From: DASUPK01 sp033856335
GTDB lineage: Bacteria; Actinomycetota; Thermoleophilia; Solirubrobacterales; 70-9
Direction: 5' to 3'
Assembly: GCA_033856335.1 (NCBI GenBank)
Contig: JAWVFG010000198.1
Span: 1 to 5,519 of the forward strand
DNA length: 5,519 nucleotides
Positions 1 to 4,312 of this stretch are shown piece after piece. Each line of letters starts with the position of its first letter. The first letter of the stretch is position 1. The notes under the pieces were generated by a model. It ran no database searches. It saw only the letters and a list, made by a program, of their open reading frames with translations, and had not been told where the DNA came from. The position numbers were made by a program, and so were the translations under genes.

Positions 1-1
1 C

Positions 2-868
2 CACGGGCTCGATCCGCTCGCGGCTCCCAGCCAGCAGATCTGGGGCTACGAGACGAGCTGGGGCTCGTTCGCGCAGTTCTGCAAGGTGCAGGCCCAGCAG
101 CTGCTGCACAAGCCCAAGCACCTGGCGTGGGAGGAGGCGGCCTCCTACGGGCTCACGTACTTCACCGCCTACCGGATGTTGATGGACCGCTGCAAGCTCC
201 AGTCCGGCCACCGCGTGCTGATCTGGGGCGCGGCCGGCGGGCTCGGCGTGTTCGCCACGCAGCTGTGCGCGCTGACCGGCGCCGACGCCGTCGGCGTCGT
301 CTCCTCCGACGAGAAGGGGGAGCTGGTCAAGCGCCTCGGCGCGGTCGACTACATCAACCGAAACGAGTTCTCGGGGATGATGCGAAAGGGCGGCGAGTCG
401 CCCGACGAGGAGAAGGCGCGATTCAAGGAGTCGCGCGGCTTCGCCAAGCGGGTCAAGGAGATCCTCGGCGACTCGCCCGACATCGTCTTCGAGCACGTCG
501 GGCAGGCGACCTTCCCCACCTCGGTCTTCGTCGTGAAGCCCTTCGGCAAGGTGGTGATCTGCGGCGCGACCTCCGGCTACACGCTCGACTTCGACGTGCG
601 CTACCTCTGGATGCGCCAGAAGCAGATCATCGGCTCCCACTTCGCCAACGCCTATGAGTGCATGCGGGCGAACCAGCTGATGGCGGAGGGCAAGATCCAG
701 CCGGTCCTCTGGCGGGTGATGGGCTTCGACGGCGTCGCCGAGGCGCACCAGCTCCTGCACGAGAACAAGCACCTCGGCAAGATCTCGATCCTGGTGGGCG
801 CGGGCAGCGATGACGAGGGCAAGACGGAGGAGGGCCCCGGGGCAATCCGGGCAGAGGTGGGCGCGTGA
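2..868 (+). CDS. ccr: Crotonyl-CoA carboxylase/reductase, C-terminal part (5' truncated by window)
   Basis: Cytosolic enzyme that reductively carboxylates crotonyl-CoA with CO2 and NADPH to ethylmalonyl-CoA, the signature step of the ethylmalonyl-CoA pathway. The frame is open from position 2, and 288 residues are visible. It is a zinc-less medium-chain dehydrogenase/reductase: the GYET motif at 44-55 carries the Glu (50-52) that corresponds to a CO2-pocket residue in characterised Ccr/Ecr enzymes. The nucleotide-binding turn WGAAGGLG starts at 224, FEHVG lies at 488-502, and GSHFAN at 632-649 contains the pocket His (638-640). These residue roles are family knowledge aligned by eye. FEHVG replaces the FEHPG I remember in many homologues. 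The C-terminus carries an acidic/Gly tail after ILVGAGS. The stop is TGA at 866-868, and an ABM-like gene follows 58 nt later on the same strand. Ecm, acting later in the pathway, lies 3.4 kb downstream. Identity is secure; the N-terminal third or so is outside the window. Confidence 0.95.
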   Translation, partial: HGLDPLAAPSQQIWGYETSWGSFAQFCKVQAQQLLHKPKHLAWEEAASYGLTYFTAYRMLMDRCKLQSGHRVLIWGAAGGLGVFATQLCALTGADAVGVVSSDEKGELVKRLGAVDYINRNEFSGMMRKGGESPDEEKARFKESRGFAKRVKEILGDSPDIVFEHVGQATFPTSVFVVKPFGKVVICGATSGYTLDFDVRYLWMRQKQIIGSHFANAYECMRANQLMAEGKIQPVLWRVMGFDGVAEAHQLLHENKHLGKISILVGAGSDDEGKTEEGPGAIRAEVGA

Positions 869-872
869 GCGC

Positions 873-908
873 CCGCCGTCTGTTCGGCGGCGGCCTTTGT
901 GGCCGCCG
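873..908 (+). promoter_or_regulatory. Overlapping alternative hairpins between ccr and the downstream small gene
   Basis: An 8-bp perfect inverted repeat pairs 888-895 (CGGCGGCC) with 901-908 (GGCCGCCG) around a 5-nt loop, TTTGT. A second 6-bp stem, 873-878 with 885-890, shares bases 888-890, so the two cannot form together. There is no T-tract after the long stem, so it is not a canonical intrinsic terminator. It ends 5 nt before the ribosome binding site of the next gene. It could protect the ccr 3' end or tune expression of the downstream gene. The structure is read directly from the sequence; the function is inferred. Confidence 0.4.
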
Positions 909-913
909 GTTGT

Positions 914-919
914 GGAGGG
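914..919 (+). promoter_or_regulatory. Shine-Dalgarno site fixing the start of the small ABM-like gene
   Basis: GGAGGG at 914-919 lies 7 nt before ATG 927. It is the clearest ribosome binding site in the window. It selects ATG 927 over an in-frame start further upstream (810) that would overlap the end of ccr and translate into low-complexity Arg/Pro-rich sequence. Confidence 0.8.
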
Positions 920-926
920 CGGCCTG

Positions 927-1244
927 ATGGCAGACGGCTCGTCCAACGGGCACCTCGAGATCGTCTACATCGAGTGGCACATCCATCCGTTTCGGGCGGA
1001 CCGCTGGTATGAGGTCTGGGAGCCCGCCGCGGCCCGCGCGATGGCCTTCGGCGCCAAGGGCTGGTCCCTGACGCGCAACGTCGAGGACCCGCTCCACTTC
1101 CGCCAGGCGTCCGTCTGGGACAACCACGAGGACTTCGACCGCTACTGGTACTCGGACGAGATCTCCGCGATGCGCGAGGAGGCGGTCAACTACTTCAACA
1201 AGCCCGTCCTCCCGGTGTGGCACTCGCTGATCGCAGGGGAGTAG
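927..1244 (+). CDS. Small dimeric alpha/beta-barrel (ABM-like) protein of unknown function
   Basis: A 105-residue soluble protein without signal peptide or membrane segment. The pattern is a beta strand (residues 8-15, LEIVYIEW), a helix containing RWYEVWEP, a strand (GWSLTRN), a second strand (FRQASVWD), then helices with DFDRYWYSDE and a final PVLPVWHSL strand. This order resembles the ferredoxin-like half-barrel of antibiotic-biosynthesis-monooxygenase/EthD-type proteins, which dimerise into an alpha/beta barrel. No catalytic motif is certain; conspicuous residues are the EWHIHPF cluster near the N-terminus and many Trp/Tyr. The gene follows ccr by 58 nt on the same strand with its own strong ribosome binding site, so co-transcription with ccr is likely. 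That hints at a role near acyl-CoA metabolism, but no function can be assigned. The reality of the gene is well supported by the SD and by normal amino-acid composition; the fold call is tentative. Confidence 0.85.
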   Translation: MADGSSNGHLEIVYIEWHIHPFRADRWYEVWEPAAARAMAFGAKGWSLTRNVEDPLHFRQASVWDNHEDFDRYWYSDEISAMREEAVNYFNKPVLPVWHSLIAGE

Positions 1245-1276
1245 CTCACCGGCGGTTTAGGGAAGCTCTCCCGCAT

Positions 1277-1311
1277 TGATGTTGCAGGACAACAGTCAGG
1301 CAGGAGAGCCC
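1277..1311 (+). repeat. Imperfect direct repeat, copy 1 (at the 3' end of the DUF559 gene)
   Basis: This 35-nt segment matches 2185-2219 at 25 of 35 positions without gaps. The shared blocks are CAACA (1290-1294) and AGGCAGGAGA (1298-1307). It spans the stop codon of the DUF559 gene (1296-1298), while copy 2 spans that gene's start codon. The alignment boundaries were chosen by eye, so the identity figure is optimistic. It could mark the edges of an insertion or be chance similarity. Confidence 0.35.
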
Positions 1312-2195
1312 CGGAGCAACGCCCGCAGCTCGCGCAACATGAAGGCCGGGTCTTCGACGATGTCGCCGTACGTGTAGCGGCGGAATTCATCTCCGCGAGC
1401 ACGCGCCTCTCGCTCTCGATGCCGATCCGCCTCCCACGCGTGGCGTGAGTGGTGATAGCGGTAGCCGTCGAGCTCGACCGTCAGCCGGCGCGCTGGCCAG
1501 CGGCAGTCGACCCTCCGTCCGCTCGCAGGGCGATTTGTCTCGGGAAGCGGCAAACGGGCCTCGCGGAGACGGGCGAGGAAGGCGCTCTCGAGCCCGCTGA
1601 GGGTCACCCGAACGTCGCCATGAAGGATCCGGCGGAGAGTCCGCGCGCCTCGGCTGCTCGGCAGTCGGGTGAGCGCGGACTCCACCTGGCCAGGCGTGGT
1701 GTGGTGCAGCACCTCGGCCTCGTGGCACGCGCGGGCCAGGTCATGCTCCGAAAGTGCCCGGGCGAGATCCACCAAGGTGCGCGGCACGGTTGTCACCGGG
1801 ATCCCTCGGCAGCTGGTTGCGTCCTCGGGGTGGAAGGGCCTGGCGCGATGAGTCCGCACTCCTTCAACGCGCCGTTCGGCCGGCGCAAGCACTTCGGGCG
1901 GGGGCGGCGAGCCCTTGAGCAGGCCCCAGAGGTGGGCCGCAGGTCGGGCAGCCAAGAGAGCTCCGGGTCCGCATGCCAGAACCGCGGCGAGATATCGCGC
2001 CTCCACGCTCGGTGCCCTGTGCCCGACGCAGTAGACGCCCGGGTATTCCCGCAGCAGCGAGCCCTTCCGCAGCCGATGCCTGATCTGCTCCGGCGAGACC
2101 CCTTTCCCCAGGAGTGTTTTCCGAGTCACCACACCGTGGGCCCTGGTGGCTAACTCCGCCAGAACCTCATCGACTCTCCTGTCCTGCTGTCGCAT
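1296..2195 (-). CDS. Winged-helix (AbiEi-like) plus DUF559 Vsr-like nuclease-fold protein
   Basis: A 299-residue protein (from ATG 2195) with two recognisable parts. The N-terminus (about residues 9-60, HGVVTRKTLLGKGVS through PGVYCVGH) is the winged-helix domain found in AbiEi-type antitoxin-like proteins. The C-terminus (about 200-290) is DUF559, a PD-(D/E)xK/Vsr-like fold: ESAFLARL, then VDCRW, then VELDGYRYH with an acidic ExD pair, and the WEADRHRE helix. The acidic residues expected of an active site look intact. Such proteins are abundant in actinobacteria and poorly characterised. No toxin, methylase or helicase partner is adjacent. ATG 2195 fits the usual family N-terminus; an in-frame GTG at 2222 has a better SD (GGGGGAG, 3 nt away) and would add nine residues. 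A TTA codon (2153-2151) and AGA/AGG codons near the start are unlike the surrounding GC-rich genes and suggest transfer. It is convergent with the ABM-like gene. Confidence 0.85.
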   Translation of the reverse strand: MRQQDRRVDEVLAELATRAHGVVTRKTLLGKGVSPEQIRHRLRKGSLLREYPGVYCVGHRAPSVEARYLAAVLACGPGALLAARPAAHLWGLLKGSPPPPEVLAPAERRVEGVRTHRARPFHPEDATSCRGIPVTTVPRTLVDLARALSEHDLARACHEAEVLHHTTPGQVESALTRLPSSRGARTLRRILHGDVRVTLSGLESAFLARLREARLPLPETNRPASGRRVDCRWPARRLTVELDGYRYHHSRHAWEADRHREREARARGDEFRRYTYGDIVEDPAFMLRELRALLRGSPA

Positions 2196-2219
2196 AGCAA
2201 CACCTAGGCAGGAGACCCT
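2185..2219 (+). repeat. Imperfect direct repeat, copy 2 (at the 5' end of the DUF559 gene)
   Basis: Partner of 1277-1311, 908 bp apart. CAACA lies at 2198-2202 and AGGCAGGAGA at 2206-2215. It overlaps the ATG start (2195-2193) of the minus-strand DUF559 gene. Recombination between the two copies would remove almost exactly the coding sequence. Support is moderate, because a 10-mer match alone is expected by chance in a window of this size. Confidence 0.35.
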
Positions 2220-2312
2220 CACGTTCTCCCCCGCACCGCGCGAGATCAGCTACTTAGGGATGCTCCCGGTGTTCCTTCATAGCCCGTGCTGACGCTCTCC
2301 CATCGCTCATAC

Positions 2313-3059
2313 ATGCGCCTGGCCCTGCCCGCTGCGATCGCGGCGGCGCTGCTCGCCGGCACTGCCACGGTGGCGCAGGCCAAGGTGCGCTCGTCGCTCA
2401 GCGGAGGGCTGATCACCGTGGCGGGCGGCAAGGGGTCCGACCACATCGTGGTCGTCTGCAGGGGCGGTCTCGTGAAGGTGAATGGCAAGGACCCGCGGAC
2501 GGGCCCGGTCGCCTGCTCAAAGGTGTCGGAGGTCGACGCGGTGACCGGAACGGGGAATGACCGCGTCGACTTCTCGGGGGTGGGCTCGGACGCCGGCTTT
2601 GGCCAAAAGGACCTCCCGGGCGGGTTCGGGCACGGTACCGGCGCTGCGGCGGAACTTGGGACGGGCAATGACCGCTACATCGGCGGGGCGTCTGCCTTCA
2701 ACCTCGTACTGGCGGGACCGGGTGATGATCGAGTCACCGGAGGCCGGTTCCGCGACAGCCTCCAAGGAGGGGCCGGCAACGACAGGATCGCCGCCGGCGC
2801 CGGACGCGACATCCTGCTCGGCAACTCCGGCAACGACAAGCTCAACGGAGGCGCCGATGACGACCTGCTCAGCGGGAACGGGGGCGACGACGTCCTCATC
2901 GGCGGCCCCGGGGCCGACCTGCTCGGCGGCGGTGCCGGGATGGACCGCCTCTTCGGAGGCCCCGGACCCGATCAGCTCATCGGTGGGCCTGGCAAGGACA
3001 AGCTCAACGGTGGGCCCGGTAACAACACGCTGACCCAGGACTCGCCGACGAAGAAGTGA
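2313..3059 (+). CDS. Exported RTX-type calcium-binding repeat protein
   Basis: A 248-residue protein beginning with a Sec-type signal peptide: MRLALP, a hydrophobic Ala/Leu stretch, and probable cleavage after AQA (residue 23). Residues about 24-115 are a beta-rich region with a degenerate repeat-like element (GGKGSDHI and GTGNDRVDFSG). Residues 116-241 are 14 contiguous nonapeptides of the GGxGxDxLx type, the first two degenerate, which in this family fold as a parallel beta-roll binding Ca2+ between turns. It ends in a short polar tail (SPTKK) with no anchor or sorting motif. The N-terminal Sec signal and the lack of neighbouring ABC/HlyD exporter genes argue for Sec export rather than type I secretion. 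ATG 2313 was chosen because it places the signal peptide at the N-terminus; GTG 2286 is an alternative, and neither has a Shine-Dalgarno sequence. The gene is divergent from the DUF559 gene across about 117 nt. Its role is unknown; cell-surface or matrix adhesion is a guess. Confidence 0.88.
   Translation: MRLALPAAIAAALLAGTATVAQAKVRSSLSGGLITVAGGKGSDHIVVVCRGGLVKVNGKDPRTGPVACSKVSEVDAVTGTGNDRVDFSGVGSDAGFGQKDLPGGFGHGTGAAAELGTGNDRYIGGASAFNLVLAGPGDDRVTGGRFRDSLQGGAGNDRIAAGAGRDILLGNSGNDKLNGGADDDLLSGNGGDDVLIGGPGADLLGGGAGMDRLFGGPGPDQLIGGPGKDKLNGGPGNNTLTQDSPTKK
2658..3035 (+). repeat. 27-nt period coding repeat (14 RTX nonapeptides)
   Basis: Fourteen consecutive 27-nt units encode nonapeptides in perfect phase with no insertion: two degenerate units (GTGNDRYIG, GASAFNLVL), then twelve good ones from 2712 on, such as GGAGNDRIA, GNSGNDKLN, GGPGADLLG and GGPGKDKLN. 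Some units are close at DNA level; the 14-mer GACAAGCTCAACGG occurs in two units (near 2834 and 2998). Most units differ at many bases, so the array is old and held by selection on protein, not a recent tandem expansion. Confidence 0.85.
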
Positions 3060-3126
3060 TTCGGCTTCGCCATCAAGTCGCGGCAAGAGGCGGCCGCCCC
3101 ACATAAGTCGCTCCGGGCTTCGCCCT

Positions 3127-3145
3127 CCGCTCCGAAGTGGAGCGG
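3127..3145. terminator. Hairpin between convergent genes, possible bidirectional terminator
   Basis: CCGCTCC (3127-3133) and GGAGCGG (3139-3145) form a perfect 7-bp GC-rich stem around a 5-nt loop. It sits in the 97-nt gap between the stop of the RTX-type gene (3059) and the stop of clpS (3157), where a shared terminator would be expected. No T-run follows on either strand, which is common for terminator-like hairpins in high-GC actinobacteria but weakens the call. Confidence 0.4.
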
Positions 3146-3156
3146 CCTGGTCGCCG

Positions 3157-3447
3157 CTAGTGCTGCTCGAGCGGCGCCATCGTCAGCCCCGCTCCCTGCA
3201 GCTGCTCCCAGTAGAGCTCGGCGGGCTCGCGGGGCCCGGTCCAGACCGCGGCCTTGCCGCTGCTGTGGATCGCGTCCGCGAATCTGTAGCCGCCGTCGAG
3301 TGAGATGCCGGGTACCACCCTGGAGAGAGTCTGCGCGACGTGATCGAAGGTGTTGTGGTCGTCGTTGAGGACGATCACTTGCCAATTTCCTCCCAATCCC
3401 TCCTCGGGACCGGCGGATTTGGGGCGCTCAACCGTGGTCGTGGCCAC
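3157..3447 (-). CDS. clpS: ATP-dependent Clp protease adaptor ClpS
   Basis: A 96-residue adaptor that binds proteins with N-end-rule degrons and delivers them to the Clp unfoldase/ClpP protease in the cytosol. The core runs from NWQVIVLNDDHNTFDHV (residues 21-37) through YRFADAIHSSGKA (54-66) to AELYWEQL and a GLTMAPLE C-terminus. The NDD motif (28-30) and His61 match the E. coli residues that hold the alpha-amino group (N34/D35/D36, H66). The two Met of the E. coli side-chain pocket (M40, M62) correspond by hand alignment to Phe34 and Ala57. Its length is typical. The start was set at GTG 3447, giving an N-terminus MATTTVERPK; TTG 3456 is possible, but a TANNNT -10 motif (3460-3455) overlaps it, favouring a leaderless GTG start. 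An in-frame stop lies four codons above TTG. No clpA/clpC is next to it; the upstream same-strand neighbour is an exported orphan. Confidence 0.9.
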   Translation of the reverse strand: MATTTVERPKSAGPEEGLGGNWQVIVLNDDHNTFDHVAQTLSRVVPGISLDGGYRFADAIHSSGKAAVWTGPREPAELYWEQLQGAGLTMAPLEQH

Positions 3448-3454
3448 CCGCCGC

Positions 3455-3460
3455 AAGGTA
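3455..3460 (-). promoter_or_regulatory. Candidate -10 element for a leaderless clpS transcript
   Basis: On the minus strand TACCTT (3460-3455) matches the actinobacterial TANNNT -10 pattern and lies 7 nt before GTG 3447, which puts the expected transcription start at the start codon. No Shine-Dalgarno sequence precedes this gene. No convincing -35 was found. Confidence 0.35.
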
Positions 3461-3496
3461 GAGGATCAGGCCCAGGCTGCGGGGAAATTCCGTGCC

Positions 3497-4201
3497 CTAG
3501 AACGGGTTCGGCACTTGAACCATGACGTTGTCGAAAACGCCGGTGATCCCGGTGCCGGCGGCCGATCCCTTGGCGCCAGAGGCGACGACCGTCTGGCGCC
3601 CATCGGGCTGATCCGCGCCCGAGTCCGTCGTCGATACGACCCCGACCCCGTTCACGGAGCCGACCACGCTGGTTGTGTTGCCGCCATAGGAGAAGGCGCG
3701 GAGCGCGATCGTGTTGGGCTTGGAGCCGAGCTTGACGAACTTGCCACTGCCCGACCCCACCAGCTTCGGCCCGGCCGCGCCCTTCGGGTCGCGGAAGTAC
3801 TGCCACTTGTGGGCGTTCGGCAGGACGCGCAGCAGGTAGCCGGCGGAGTCGCTGTGGCGAACACCGACGCCGACGAAGGACTTCTTCTGCAGCTTCGGCG
3901 TCCCTCCGCCGACGGTCGCGGTGGCGACCATCCCCTGGTCGGCGTACTGGTCGCTCGAGTCCGCTACGACCGACGAGCGGTACACGCAGGAGTTCGTAGC
4001 GTTGCCGACGCCGATGCCCAGGGCCTGATTGCCGGCCCACTTGCGCTTGCAGCTGCCCCCGGAGACCTTCTGGAAGGCGTTGACGTCGTCCTGGCTCTGG
4101 AAGGTGTAGGTCGCGACCGGAATCGGCGCCGCATGGGCGACGGCGGCGCCGGCCACGAGGGCGGCGCCCATGACCAGCAGGGCTGTCAACTTCGTTCTCA
4201 T
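3497..4201 (-). CDS. Exported beta-rich protein of unknown function (ConA-like fold suspected)
   Basis: A 234-residue protein that I do not recognise as a named family. Residues 1-24 are a Sec signal peptide (MRTK, hydrophobic core, cleavage after AHA). The mature part is Gly/Val/Ser-rich with alternating strands: VATYTF at the start; GVGVRHSDSAGYLLRV and KWQYFRD in the middle; then NTIALRAFSYGG, a VNG turn, and a closing GVFDNVMVQVP strand. That order (sugar-binding-like strands, VNG, terminal FDNV) resembles concanavalin A-like/LamG beta-sandwich domains, but this is by eye. Only two Cys (51 and 72) occur in the mature protein, so a disulfide is plausible. There is no anchor, hydrolase motif or repeat. 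ATG 4201 places the signal peptide at the N-terminus; upstream in-frame ATG 4228 and GTG 4252 only add unlikely sequence. It lies 49 nt upstream of clpS on the same strand and is divergent from ecm. Confidence 0.8.
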   Translation of the reverse strand: MRTKLTALLVMGAALVAGAAVAHAAPIPVATYTFQSQDDVNAFQKVSGGSCKRKWAGNQALGIGVGNATNSCVYRSSVVADSSDQYADQGMVATATVGGGTPKLQKKSFVGVGVRHSDSAGYLLRVLPNAHKWQYFRDPKGAAGPKLVGSGSGKFVKLGSKPNTIALRAFSYGGNTTSVVGSVNGVGVVSTTDSGADQPDGRQTVVASGAKGSAAGTGITGVFDNVMVQVPNPF

Positions 4202-4210
4202 GCGGGCGTG

Positions 4211-4216
4211 AGCGTA
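4211..4216 (-). promoter_or_regulatory. Candidate -10 element for the exported orphan gene
   Basis: Minus-strand TACGCT (4216-4211) fits TANNNT and ends 9 nt before ATG 4201, so any leader would be only a few bases. TTGCAA at 4240-4235 is a possible -35, but its 18-20 nt spacing is on the long side. There is no ribosome binding site before the start. Confidence 0.3.
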
Positions 4217-4255
4217 GCCGTGAGGCATCCGGGAGATTGCAAGAACACCCACCAG

Positions 4256-4283
4256 GCCACGTCGGAGCGGTGGTTTGCGTGGC
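4256..4283. promoter_or_regulatory. Inverted repeat in the divergent promoter region (possible operator)
   Basis: GCCACG (4256-4261) and CGTGGC (4278-4283) form a perfect 6-bp inverted repeat with a 16-nt spacer, just upstream of the proposed ecm -10. The outer/inner pair CCACC (4249-4253) and GGTGG (4269-4273) interleaves with it. Position and symmetry suit a dimeric regulator, but short GC-rich inverted repeats are frequent in such DNA, so this is only a candidate. Confidence 0.25.
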
Positions 4284-4300
4284 TCGATTTACCAGACACT

Positions 4301-4306
4301 TACCAT
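4301..4306 (+). promoter_or_regulatory. Candidate -10 element for a leaderless ecm transcript
   Basis: TACCAT matches TANNNT and is followed by exactly 6 nt and then ATG 4313, the geometry of actinobacterial leaderless promoters where the start codon is +1. The only SD-like bases, AGGA at 4308-4311, are 1 nt from the ATG and too close to work. No good -35 at 16-19 nt was seen. Confidence 0.45.
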
Positions 4307-4312
4307 TAGGAC

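Noticed and set aside
127..1223. Open frames at 127-657 (+) and 627-1223 (-)
   Set aside because: Very Arg/Pro-rich translations overlapping Ccr and the ABM-like gene, with no motif.
1265..1309. Nested inverted repeats (1265-1271/1303-1309 and 1280-1284/1290-1294) as a terminator between convergent genes
   Set aside because: The outer stem has a 31-nt loop and overlaps the DUF559 stop codon, the inner stem is only 5 bp, and no T-run follows.
1449..2153. A 234-codon plus-strand open frame opposite the DUF559 gene
   Set aside because: It is an antisense shadow in GC-rich DNA; the minus strand carries recognisable winged-helix and DUF559 motifs.
1296..2222. Type IV toxin-antitoxin system
   Set aside because: Only the antitoxin-like winged helix is present, fused to DUF559; no AbiEii-type nucleotidyltransferase toxin is in the window.
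2658..3035. 27-nt periodic array considered as a CRISPR or tandem DNA repeat
   Set aside because: Units are contiguous without spacers, diverged at DNA level and conserved as RTX nonapeptides.
3089..3098. Perfect palindrome GGCGGCCGCC
   Set aside because: Short GC-only palindromes are common in such DNA, and it has no loop or partner site.
2517..3104. A 195-codon minus-strand open frame opposite the RTX repeats
   Set aside because: Its Val/Glu/Ala periodicity is just the 27-nt repeat read backwards.
3350..4309. A 319-codon plus-strand open frame opposite clpS and the exported orphan
   Set aside because: Composition is Arg/Ala/Gly-rich with no domain or signal, it lacks a ribosome binding site, and the opposite strand has a clear signal peptide protein and ClpS.
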